Of a stretch of 8,321 bases of DNA, positions 1 to 5,912 are shown one piece after another (the first letter of the stretch is position 1; every line of letters begins with the position of its first letter). A model generated the notes under the pieces. That model made no database searches. It was not told where the DNA came from and saw only the letters and a program-made list of their open reading frames with translations. The DNA is taken from the NCBI GenBank assembly GCA_964436315.1, contig CAYTCZ010000152.1, forward strand, positions 1-8,321. The letters run 5' to 3'. This DNA is from CAYTCZ01 sp964436315. Lineage in GTDB: Bacteria > Actinomycetota > Thermoleophilia > Gaiellales > Gaiellaceae. Position numbers and translations under genes: made by a program.

Positions 1-33
1 CAGTCGATGGTCATCAGCGATAAGTACTTTCAT
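1..33 (-). CDS. Response regulator (NarL/FixJ type), N-terminal fragment
   Basis: Only the first 11 codons are in the window: MKVLIADDHRL. This is the classical first beta-strand and acidic pocket (Asp7, Asp8) of a receiver domain, and the spelling IADDH is typical of NarL/LuxR-type two-component regulators; the phospho-acceptor Asp and output domain lie outside the window. The ATG at 33-31 is the only possible start because an in-frame TGA lies four codons upstream with no other start between. A purine run AAAAAGGGG sits directly before it, closer than an ideal Shine-Dalgarno. The gene follows an MshEN-domain gene on the same strand but appears to have its own promoter (175-203). The receiver-domain call is sure; the NarL subtype is inferred from 11 residues. 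Confidence 0.85.
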   Translation of the reverse strand, partial: MKVLIADDHRL

Positions 34-174
34 ACCCCTTTTTCAGCCCCCGTCTATGTCCCGTCGTTGATCATGACCATGCGCGAGCTAGTCGTCACCC
101 GTCTCCCTTCGACAGACAAGAGGTCGTGGCTATGCCGTGACAGCCCAGTCCCCGTGTCCGTATCCCTTAGACGG

Positions 175-203
175 GTTATAGAGGCGTCCCTCGAATAAAG
201 CAA
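175..203 (-). promoter_or_regulatory. Predicted sigma70-type promoter of the response regulator
   Basis: On the minus strand TTGCTT (203-198) and TATAAC (180-175) are separated by exactly 17 bases. The -10 box matches the consensus at 5 of 6 positions, the -35 only at 3 of 6. Transcription would begin near 168, giving a leader of about 135 nt before the response-regulator ATG. I see no clear riboswitch or strong hairpin in that leader (34-170). The promoter lies just past the candidate terminator of the preceding gene, which supports separate transcription. Confidence 0.45.
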
Positions 204-226
204 GACCCCCCTCAAACGTGACGATT

Positions 227-248
227 TCCTCACACTTTCGGGTGAGGA
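227..248 (-). terminator. Candidate terminator hairpin after the MshEN gene
   Basis: TCCTCAC (227-233) and GTGAGGA (242-248) form a perfect 7-bp stem with an 8-nt loop, 22 nt beyond the stop codon of the MshEN-domain gene. There is no T-tract after the stem on the minus strand (AATCGT follows), so it is not a textbook rho-independent terminator, but position and stem fit an actinobacterial-style one. Confidence 0.45.
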
Positions 249-270
249 GGTTATCCGATCGGCGTAGGGC

Positions 271-1098
271 TCAGCGCTCGACGATGTCGACCGAGACAAT
301 CGCGTCCGGTCGGATGAATCGTCCAGCGACGAGAGGCCAGTTCGTGGCGTCGCTGCTTGCGAGCGAACGAATGAAATCCTGCGCGAGTGTTTGCGCCTCT
401 GTCGCTTCCGGTGCCGTCGCTACCTCGATCCGCTCGCCGTTCGTCAAGCGAACGACGACGTCGAACGCAGCAATCCTTTGCGCCGCGGTATCGTCTCCCT
501 GCGCCCGCTGCTCGGTGTCGCCGTCACCAGCGGGCGTCGGCGAGATCGCCGGTGCGTTCTGGAAGCTGAGAACGTCGGCCATAGAGCTCTGCGTGAAGCT
601 CTCTGCCTCTGCTGTCCCATTGTTTGTCGCGTAGGCGTCTGAGAGTGCCGCGGCGATATCGCTCCGAGTTGCCATCACGAACCTCGGCTCTTTGCCGAGC
701 TCGCGCTGGATCGCCTCGAGCCGATCGGCGTCGGTCGGATCCGCGACCGCGACGATCGGAACGTCGTCGACGACGTCTACTGGCAGTGCCTGGCACGCAA
801 GCGCGGTCTGACTCGGAAGCAGCGCCAGCGCATCCGGATCGGGGCGGAGTTCGCTAGCGGAGAGAAACTGGATTCCCCGCTGGCCGGCGATGAGGCGCGC
901 AAGGTCATCCTCGTGGATCAGATCCCGCTCCAGGAGGATTTCACCGAGTCGTCTTCCGGTTCGGGCTCCTTCCTCCAGTGCATCCTCGAGTTGATCGGCT
1001 GGAACCAGCCCCGCGCGAAAGATCAGCGTCCCGAGCGGTGCGTCCGGACGCTCAGGCACCGCGTGACTTTGGTCCGCTGAATCGTCAGTGGGCTGCAT
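271..1098 (-). CDS. Stand-alone MshEN (GspE/PilB N-terminal) domain protein
   Basis: The 275-residue product from the ATG at 1098 starts with a short polar tail. It then has an MshEN / type II secretion E N-terminal domain at about residues 20-158. Two tandem repeats typical of MshEN are visible: PLGTLIFRAGLVPADQL followed by EDAL, then RRLGEILLERDLIHEDDL. Some MshEN domains are known to bind c-di-GMP through such LG-x-x-L repeats. The first repeat ends in ALEEG, without the usual Gln; the second keeps Gln in AGQRG. After the domain come VAVADPTDAD, a low-complexity linker (about 160-210) and a small basic/hydrophobic C-terminal domain with VVVRLTNGERIEVAT. There are no Walker A/B motifs, so this is not a secretion ATPase. 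It could be a c-di-GMP sensor or an adaptor for pilus or secretion machinery. The start is uncertain: ATGs at 1230 and 1137 are in frame, none has a good Shine-Dalgarno, and the conserved part begins after 1098. A response regulator follows on the same strand. Confidence 0.8.
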   Translation of the reverse strand: MQPTDDSADQSHAVPERPDAPLGTLIFRAGLVPADQLEDALEEGARTGRRLGEILLERDLIHEDDLARLIAGQRGIQFLSASELRPDPDALALLPSQTALACQALPVDVVDDVPIVAVADPTDADRLEAIQRELGKEPRFVMATRSDIAAALSDAYATNNGTAEAESFTQSSMADVLSFQNAPAISPTPAGDGDTEQRAQGDDTAAQRIAAFDVVVRLTNGERIEVATAPEATEAQTLAQDFIRSLASSDATNWPLVAGRFIRPDAIVSVDIVER

Positions 1099-1135
1099 GC
1101 CGCATTTGGAGTCGGCGTAGATTCTTGCTGCTCCC

Positions 1136-1196
1136 ATCACCCTACTGGACAGGGATGTTTGCCTCAGTTGGGTGATTTCGCTTCGCGTGCCTGTCC
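1136..1196 (-). other. Interleaved inverted repeats, possible H-type pseudoknot leader
   Basis: In minus-strand order the segments are GGACAGG (1196-1190), ATCACCCAACTG (1176-1165), CCTGTCC (1153-1147) and CAGTAGGGTGAT (1147-1136). The second and fourth pair over 11 of 12 positions, and the first and third pair over 7 of 7. Because the two stems interleave, they would form a pseudoknot; they share one base at 1147. The fold ends about 38 nt before the preferred ATG of the MshEN gene (1098) and covers the alternative ATG at 1137, so it could be a 5' leader element controlling that gene. I do not recognise it as a known riboswitch class. It might instead be transcribed on the plus strand or be chance. 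Confidence 0.35.
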
Positions 1197-1342
1197 TCCT
1201 GTTGCGGTCCTTACCGAAAGGAGTTCGCATCGCGCAGCGCTAAAGTCTCGCTACGCGAGGAAGAGACCACAGAACGAGATCGGCACGACGGGCGCGCGAA
1301 CGACGGTCTCCAGCCAGCCAGAGCCTCTCTTCTCGCGAGCAC
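1197..1342. other. Divergent spacer between MshEN gene and ATP-grasp gene
   Basis: The stretch contains a short hairpin (TCCTT 1208-1212 with AAGGA 1218-1222). It has no ATG, GTG or TTG in any plus-strand frame from about 1205 to 1342. A TAA at 1241-1243 closes the frame used by the downstream ATP-grasp gene. TAAAGT at 1241-1246 resembles a -10 box for rightward transcription, but no convincing -35 accompanies it. No gene is supported here, although a minus-strand start at 1230 for the MshEN gene cannot be excluded. Confidence 0.3.
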
Positions 1343-2545
1343 GGTCCAGCGGCCGTCGTCGTCGGGCTCGATAGCGGCACCGTCGGCATACAGACCGCCA
1401 GAATCCTCGCGGATCGTGGTGTTTCGGTCGTCGCGATCGCCAACGATCCCAAGCACCCGTCCTGTCGTACCAGGGTTTGCGCGGATATCCAGTACGCGGA
1501 CGTCCGCTCTGAGAACCTCATCTTGGTGCTCGAGCGGCTCGGAGCTTCGCTCAAGGATAAGGCGGTGCTCTTTCCGTGCGAGGACGAAATCGTCTTGCTC
1601 CTCTCGAGCCACCGCGATCGCCTGGTCGACGACTTCCATGTCGTGCTTCCACGGCCGGAAATCGTCGAGCTGATGACCGACAAGGTGAGTTTCTACCCGT
1701 TCGCAGAGCGGGAGGGCATTTCGATTCCACGGACGCACGTTTTGCACACGCGCGAAGATGCCGAGGCCGCGGCTCGGCGGCTCCGGTTTCCTTGCGTGCT
1801 CAAGCCGGGCCGGCGGACGCCCGAGTGGCTGCGTGCGACGTACGTGAAGGCGTTCAAAGCGAACGAACCTCAAGAACTCGTCTCGCTCTTCGATCAATAT
1901 CGCCAGGTATCTTCGCCGCTCCTGGCCCAAGAGTGGATACCTGGAGACGACCGGGATCACTACTCGTGCAACTGCTACTACGACGCAGACTCCAGGCCTG
2001 TAGTCACGTTCGCGACGCGAAAACTCCGGCAATGGCCGCCACGCCTCGGGCAGGGCTGCTTGAGCGAGGAGACCCGTGACGCCGAGGTGGTGCGTTCGGC
2101 GCTTCGCCTGTTCGACGCCGTACCTTTCGTCGGGCTCGGCTACGTCGAACTAAAGCGGGACGTTCGGAGCGGGGAGTTGGTGCTGATTGAGCCCAACATC
2201 GGACGGCCGACCGGCCGGTCCGCCAGCTGCGAAGCAGGCGGTGTGGAATTGCTCTTCACGATGTACTGCGACGCGCTCGGTTGGAGTCTTCCGGCAAATC
2301 TTCAGCAGCGCTACTCGGACGTCCGATGGATCCACTTCCGGCACGACGTACAGTCGGCCCTCCACTATTGGCGTCGTGGTGAACTGGGTATCACCGACTG
2401 GTGCCGCTCTTGGCGCGGGCCGAAGACTGACGCGATCTTCTCCCCGGCGGACCCGATGCCGTTCTTCGCCGACCTCCTCCGCGTGGGGCGAGCTGCTCTC
2501 TCTCCCGTGGAGAGAAGAAAACGACGTCGCGCTCCGCTGTCGTAG
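1343..2545 (+). CDS. ATP-grasp carboxylate-amine ligase-like protein (start unresolved)
   Basis: The frame from 1343 encodes about 400 residues. It begins with a Rossmann-like pre-ATP-grasp domain (PAAVVVGLDSGTVG, then a conserved-looking VFPCEDE-type loop read as LFPCEDE). An ATP-grasp domain follows: LMTDKVSFYPFAE with GISIPRT, FPCVLKPG (ATP-binding Lys), AQEWIPGDD, then GYVELKRD and LIEPNIGRP, which give the Glu/Asn metal ligands. The C-terminal tail (WIHFRHD, FSPADP) resembles family members found in glycan or peptide-modifying loci. Such enzymes use ATP to join a carboxylate to an amine through an acyl phosphate; the substrate is unknown. The start is a puzzle. No ATG, GTG or TTG occurs in frame between the TAA at 1241 and TTG 1523 (then GTG 1526), yet the conserved first domain lies upstream of 1523. 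I therefore draw the gene from where homology begins. Either a frameshift or base error lies near 1250-1345, or the start codon is non-standard, or the gene is decayed. It is first in an operon, with 22 nt to the next gene. Confidence 0.75.
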   Translation, partial: GPAAVVVGLDSGTVGIQTARILADRGVSVVAIANDPKHPSCRTRVCADIQYADVRSENLILVLERLGASLKDKAVLFPCEDEIVLLLSSHRDRLVDDFHVVLPRPEIVELMTDKVSFYPFAEREGISIPRTHVLHTREDAEAAARRLRFPCVLKPGRRTPEWLRATYVKAFKANEPQELVSLFDQYRQVSSPLLAQEWIPGDDRDHYSCNCYYDADSRPVVTFATRKLRQWPPRLGQGCLSEETRDAEVVRSALRLFDAVPFVGLGYVELKRDVRSGELVLIEPNIGRPTGRSASCEAGGVELLFTMYCDALGWSLPANLQQRYSDVRWIHFRHDVQSALHYWRRGELGITDWCRSWRGPKTDAIFSPADPMPFFADLLRVGRAALSPVERRKRRRAPLS

Positions 2546-2567
2546 AAGCGCGTTTTGGTGGTGATCA

Positions 2568-3185
2568 GTGGCTGACGACGTTCGATTCTGTGACGAGTTT
2601 GAATTCGGCTTCACGTGGATCCATCCGGAGCCGTCGTGGATGGAGCGCGCCTCCCACGCGATCTCTGTGGGCGGCTCCGTGTGGATCATCGAGCCCATTG
2701 AGGGTTCGAGAGTCTTCGACCGAATTCGCGCGCTCGGCGAGCCGAGCGGCGTGCTCCAGCTTCTTGGTCGGCACGCGAGAGATTGCTCACTGTTCGCGGC
2801 AGAGCTCGGTGTTCCCCTCTTCTCCCTGGCGAGCGGGGATCGGCCCAGCGCATCCCTCGAGGCCGTCGACGTCATTTCCATGCCGGGTTGGCGAGAATCC
2901 GCCCTTTGGTGGCCGGACCAGACGACGCTCATCGTCGCGGAGGCGATCGGGACGTCTCCCCACTACGCGGCTCCCTCCGAGCGGCTTGCAGTTCATCCAT
3001 TCCTTCGGCTTCGTCCACCGAGAAAGCTGGGTGAGTACCAGGCGACGCGGCTTCTGGTTGGACACGGCGCGGGAATCGCAGGCGAGGGTGTGCCGTTCCT
3101 CATTGAAAAGGCACTTTCCACGGCGCGCCGGCAGATTCCGACCTGGCTCGCCGGTCAGCTTCGAAGGAGGAATCGTGAGAGGTGA
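2568..3185 (+). CDS. Conserved MBL-like protein of unknown function
   Basis: The 205-residue product starts at GTG 2568, with a weak GGTGGTG upstream. Visible conserved blocks are WMERASH (24-30), GSVWIIEPIEG (36-46), LLGRHARDC (65-73), WRESALWWPDQTTLIVAEAIG (108-128), VHPFLRLRPP (142-151) and LLVGHGAGI (162-170). The order of strand-His-rich blocks and the final VGHG resemble a metallo-beta-lactamase fold. The canonical HxHxDH site is missing and RHxRD takes its place, so the enzyme may bind metal differently or not at all. From memory, similar uncharacterised proteins occur in halophilic archaea and actinobacteria; this is unverified. No signal peptide or membrane segment is seen, so it is probably cytoplasmic. 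Its last 11 bases overlap the start of the selenoprotein gene, indicating translational coupling in the operon. Confidence 0.75.
   Translation: MADDVRFCDEFEFGFTWIHPEPSWMERASHAISVGGSVWIIEPIEGSRVFDRIRALGEPSGVLQLLGRHARDCSLFAAELGVPLFSLASGDRPSASLEAVDVISMPGWRESALWWPDQTTLIVAEAIGTSPHYAAPSERLAVHPFLRLRPPRKLGEYQATRLLVGHGAGIAGEGVPFLIEKALSTARRQIPTWLAGQLRRRNRER
3164..3170 (+). promoter_or_regulatory. Strong ribosome binding site fixing the selenoprotein start
   Basis: AAGGAGG is followed after four bases (AATC) by GTG at 3175. It is the best Shine-Dalgarno in the operon. It fixes translation upstream of the in-frame TGA at 3307, which argues that the 44 codons before the TGA are really translated with the remainder. 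Confidence 0.75.
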
Positions 3186-3972
3186 TCTCGAGCCTGGAAA
3201 CGCGTTCCCCGATCTCGAGCTTCCAGATCACACTGGCCGACTTCGTCGACTCAGCGAGTTGTCCAACAGACATCCTGTCGTCCTCACCTTTGTGCGCGGC
3301 TGGTGGTGACCGAAGGAGCAGGTCCGGCTACGAAGTTTCGTGGCGATGCAGGAGGAGATTCAGCGTGAGTACGGTCGAATCGTGGTCGTGGGTGTTGACG
3401 AGCCCTACGTCAACGGAGCGTTCCGAGCGGGCCTGGGTGCGCACTTCCCGTTTCTGTCAGACGCAGACCGGACGGTGGGCGACGAGCTCGATCTGATCGA
3501 GCACACGGATGTGAAGCACAGACCGCATCTTCCCTTCACGTTCGTCCTCGGGTCGACGCTCAAGATCTACAAGATCTGGTGCGGGTTCTGGTTTTGGGGA
3601 AACCCGACCCCCGACGAGCTCCGTCTCGCTCTTCGCGAGGTTACGCGGGCCGAGCAGCCCACCTTCGATCCCCAAGGGGTCTGGGAAGCCGGCGGCGCGG
3701 CACCGCTAGCTGCCGGGCTCGAAGGCGAGGCGATCTGGATCCGCGAGGATCCGGACGGCCGAGAGATCTACCGGGGAGTTCATCACGGAGAGATCCCAGA
3801 GCTCGGAGCGGAGCTTGGACGATCCGAGGTCGATGGACGTCCATGGATCGTGCGCGAGCTCAAGCGAGAGAACGGCCGAGTCGCGATCCATTGCAGGAAA
3901 GGCGGGGAGCCCGACACAAGTCGGCTGGCGAGACACGACATCTCAGCTCCATCGAGCGTCAATGTGACCTGA
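3175..3972 (+). CDS. Peroxiredoxin-like selenoprotein (in-frame UGA as Sec45)
   Basis: From GTG 3175 the frame runs 44 codons to TGA (3307-3309) and continues open to a TGA at 3970-3972. Read through as Sec, it gives 265 residues. Residues 1-165 form an AhpC/TSA thioredoxin fold: GDLEPGNAFPDLELPDHTG, LRRLSEL, VVLTFVRGWW-U-PKEQ, IVVVGVDEPYVN, HFPFLSDADRTV, LPFTFVLGS, GFWFWGNPTPDELR. AhpC/TSA relatives read RGxWCPxC here, so the UGA occupies the catalytic Cys position while the second Cys is Glu48. The enzyme would reduce peroxides through a selenolate; Cys136 in IWCGFWF is a possible resolving residue. Residues 166-265 are a C-terminal extension that I do not recognise. Coding quality is equally good on both sides of the TGA, and a hairpin follows it (3327-3344). 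Without recoding the gene would be misread as a 44-residue ORF plus an ORF starting at GTG 3340. A TGC/TGT-to-TGA sequencing error or a nonsense pseudogene remains possible. Confidence 0.8.
3307..3344 (+). promoter_or_regulatory. UGA Sec codon with candidate bacterial SECIS hairpin
   Basis: After the TGA at 3307-3309 the sequence GCTACGA (3327-3333) pairs with TCGTGGC (3338-3344). This gives a 7-bp stem with one G-U pair and the apical loop AGTT. The loop starts 24 nt after the UGA. Bacterial SECIS elements lie inside the coding region just after UGA, with the loop roughly 16-37 nt away and a conserved G among its first bases; all of this is met. The lower stem is poor, which is common in these elements, and SelB binding cannot be shown from sequence alone. 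Confidence 0.6.
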
Positions 3973-3990
3973 GGTCGAGCGAGCAGCAGG

Positions 3991-5229
3991 TCAGCTGCCG
4001 GCGATGTGTTCGATCGTCTTGGCCGCGAGGCGGTCCAGTCCGCGAACCGACATCTCGATGTCCTCGATCTTCGTATCCTCGACCTTCGTGTGGCTGAGCC
4101 CACGGAGGCTCTGCGCGAAGAGCATCACGGTGGGCACGCCCGCGCGAGCGACCTCTGCAGCGTCGTGCAGCGGTCCGCTCGGGAGTCGATGCGACCTGCC
4201 GGCCACTTCGATCACTGCCTCGTCGGCCAGTTCGATGAGATGCGGATCGAACGGGATTGGATGGATCTTCCAGATCGGCTCCCATTCGAGCCCGAGGTCC
4301 TCTTCCGCGGCGAACCTCTCGCTCGCCCCCTTCGCCTCGTCGAGCATCGAGGCAAGCGCGTCGGCGTCGAGGTGGCGCTGATCGAGGGTCATCGTGCACT
4401 CGCCGACGACCGCGGTCACGATGCCCGGCTTCGTCACCACGCTGCCGACGGTGCAGACACCCCCTCCGCGCTTCGCGATTTCGCGGATCTCGAGCTCGAG
4501 CCTCGCCGCCCCGGCGAGTGCGTCCCGGCGCCGATCCATGGGGGTTGAGCCAGCATGGGCCGCCTGGCCTGTGAACGTAATCGAATGCCGTTCGACGCCG
4601 AAGGTCCCCAGAACAACCCCCAAGGGAAGCCCGAGACCCTCGAGGACCGGACCCTGCTCGATGTGGAGCTCGAGGTAGGCGGCCGCGTTGTCCAGCTGCT
4701 TTCCGCACTCCTTCATCGTCTCGAGTTGGACGCCGTGCTCCGCGAGGGCGTCCGGCAACGAGATGCCGTCTCCGTCGACCAGGTTTCGCAGCTCGCGCTC
4801 TGGATCGAGCGTGCCTGAACACGCGCTCGAGCCGACCAGGCTCCTCCCAAACCGGGCACCCTCTTCGTCCGCCCAGTCGACGAGCCGTACCGTCACCGGA
4901 GGTGTCCCCTCGGATGCGATCCGCCTGAGCGACTCGAGTCCAGCGAGGACGTTCAGGCAGCCGTCAAGCCACCCACCGTCCGGGACCGAGTCGATGTGCC
5001 CGCCGATGAGAACTGCGCGATCCGAGTCGCCTTTCAGTGTCGCCCACTGATTTCCGGACTCGTCAACCTCGACGTCGACGGGCAACTCCGAGAGCTTGTT
5101 GCGCATCCACGCGCGAGCCTCCGCCCAGGTCTCCGTCCAGCTCACTCGCTGGGCGCCGTCCTCGTTCCCAGTCAGCGCGCGGAGCTCCTTGAGCTCCTCA
5201 ACGGTTCTGCTCGGTTCCAACGCCGCCAT
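3991..5229 (-). CDS. M20-family Zn-dependent amidohydrolase (hydantoinase/carbamoylase type)
   Basis: The 412-residue length is typical of the N-carbamoyl-L-amino-acid hydrolase / allantoate amidohydrolase / beta-ureidopropionase group, cytosolic enzymes that cleave carbamoyl or ureido C-N bonds in nucleobase or amino-acid catabolism. Metal-site motifs are in order: GGHIDSVPDGG (His78, Asp80), WLDG (Asp89, bridging), DEEGARF (121-127, catalytic/metal Glu), ELHIEQGP (His189) and GLSHTKVED (His380). The dimerisation-domain motif GQAAHAGSTPMDRRRDA is at 221-237 and SGPLHDAAEVA at 351-361; the family more often has SGAGHDA here. All expected catalytic residues are present, so it should be active; which substrate it prefers cannot be told. 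No upstream Shine-Dalgarno is seen, and TATAAG lies 11 nt before the ATG, so the mRNA may be nearly leaderless. It is convergent with the selenoprotein operon, only 18 nt apart, with a short stem (3983-3998) at the junction. Confidence 0.92.
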   Translation of the reverse strand: MAALEPSRTVEELKELRALTGNEDGAQRVSWTETWAEARAWMRNKLSELPVDVEVDESGNQWATLKGDSDRAVLIGGHIDSVPDGGWLDGCLNVLAGLESLRRIASEGTPPVTVRLVDWADEEGARFGRSLVGSSACSGTLDPERELRNLVDGDGISLPDALAEHGVQLETMKECGKQLDNAAAYLELHIEQGPVLEGLGLPLGVVLGTFGVERHSITFTGQAAHAGSTPMDRRRDALAGAARLELEIREIAKRGGGVCTVGSVVTKPGIVTAVVGECTMTLDQRHLDADALASMLDEAKGASERFAAEEDLGLEWEPIWKIHPIPFDPHLIELADEAVIEVAGRSHRLPSGPLHDAAEVARAGVPTVMLFAQSLRGLSHTKVEDTKIEDIEMSVRGLDRLAAKTIEHIAGS

Positions 5230-5240
5230 CGGGGCCCGAG

Positions 5241-5246
5241 CTTATA
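5241..5246 (-). promoter_or_regulatory. Predicted -10 box of the M20 hydrolase gene
   Basis: TATAAG on the minus strand ends 11 nt before the ATG at 5229, so transcription would start only a few bases upstream of the start codon. Together with the lack of a Shine-Dalgarno this suggests a leaderless or very short-leader mRNA. The -35 region is weak. Confidence 0.35.
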
Positions 5247-5404
5247 CCGAGGAAGCGGGGAGAGGCGAGCCTCAGCCGGCGAGGAGCCTGAAGATCGCCA
5301 GTCCCCGATACAGGTAATTCGGCCGCGCCTCCAAATCGGATTGACGCTCTCAGTGAAGGAGCGGTGCCGGTACAGGATCGGTCGATCCTCTAGGGTTCAC
5401 CCGA

Positions 5405-5515
5405 ATGGGCCGTGGATCGAGACCAAAGCGCCGGTGGCGAACCGACCGCCAGCGAAAGAAGAAAGCTCGGACGAAGCGACAGGACGAGGAAAAGTCCAAG
5501 AAGCCTGCTTCCTGA
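5405..5515 (+). CDS. Very basic 36-residue small protein
   Basis: ATG 5405 to TGA 5513-5515 encodes 36 residues beginning MGRGSRPKRRWRTDRQ. There are 16 Lys/Arg, a mid-protein RQRKKKARTKRQ and a short DEEKSKK tail. The composition is that of small ribosomal or RNA-binding proteins (for example bS22- or bL37-like extras), but I do not recognise the family for sure. Upstream only AGGG, about 10 nt from the ATG, is seen. The MGRG beginning followed by a uniformly basic chain is unlikely for random sequence. A 12-nt palindrome (5523-5534) lies just after the stop. It stands alone between the M20 gene and the repeats. Confidence 0.6.
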   Translation: MGRGSRPKRRWRTDRQRKKKARTKRQDEEKSKKPAS

Positions 5516-5657
5516 GGTCGCTCTCCGATCGGAGTCCATCGACCGCATCTCCCCCACCTGAGGGACTCGCGCTGACCCGCTCAGGGGATGGCTCTCGCGT
5601 GTCCCAGACCTAGGCTCTGAGGGTCATTCCTGCGGACTGAAAGGCGGCACGATCAAC

Positions 5658-5741
5658 ATGACTGCGGCACAGATCAAGAACAAGTTTCGGAACTTCCCTG
5701 AGGCCGAGCTTCTTCGGCGAATTCAGATCGCCAAGGGTTAG
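5658..5741 (+). CDS. Doubtful 27-residue ORF
   Basis: ATG 5658 to TAG 5739-5741 reads MTAAQIKNKFRNFPEAELL and ends RRIQIAKG. It looks like an amphipathic helical peptide, and GAAAGG lies about 13 nt before the ATG, further than ideal. The frame is open upstream to 5562 without another start. The stop falls directly against the TTA target duplication of the neighbouring MITE-like element, but it belongs to the pre-insertion sequence, so the ORF was not cut by it. I do not recognise it. Confidence 0.3.
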   Translation: MTAAQIKNKFRNFPEAELLRRIQIAKG

Positions 5742-5744
5742 TTA

Positions 5745-5912
5745 GAGCCTATTCCGGTAGGTGCAGCACCCCCGGCCGACGGCTGAGACACGGCGCATCT
5801 CGCCGCGATCGCCCTCGCGCATATCTCTCTCTCGATATGCGCTTTGGCCGATCCCGCCGAGCTGCTTGGTCTCATCCGTCCCCGACGGCACCGCACCTAC
5901 CGGACTAGGCTC
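5745..5912. mobile_element. 168-bp palindromic MITE-like element, IS5/IS1031-type ends
   Basis: The left end GAGCCTATTCCGGTAGGTGC (5745-5764) is the inverted complement of 5893-5912 at 19 of 20 positions. The element is flanked by TTA on both sides (5742-5744 and 5913-5915), a 3-bp target duplication of the TNA type known for the IS1031 group of the IS5 family. The palindrome continues inside: a perfect 9-bp stem GCGCATATC (5817-5825) with GATATGCGC (5834-5842) around a TCTCTCTC loop lies at the exact middle, and the intermediate arms match imperfectly (GACGG, TGAGAC, GATCG blocks). No transposase is encoded, so it would be moved in trans. The IS group is inferred from ends and target duplication; a gene-control hairpin unrelated to transposition is the alternative. 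Confidence 0.7.

Noticed and set aside
1131..1170. Resemblance to the class I c-di-GMP riboswitch (GGCAAAC followed by a stem and GGGAGCAGCAAG)
   Set aside because: Tempting next to an MshEN gene, but the GAAA tetraloop and the GACGCAAAGC segment are missing and the rest does not fit the consensus.
1172..1243. GTG-started 23-codon ORF in the frame of the ATP-grasp gene
   Set aside because: It stops at TAA 1241, has no ribosome site, and cannot provide the start of the ATP-grasp gene without stop readthrough.
1211..2032. 273-residue minus-strand ORF opposite the ATP-grasp gene
   Set aside because: The plus strand carries clear ATP-grasp motifs over the same region; the antisense product has none.
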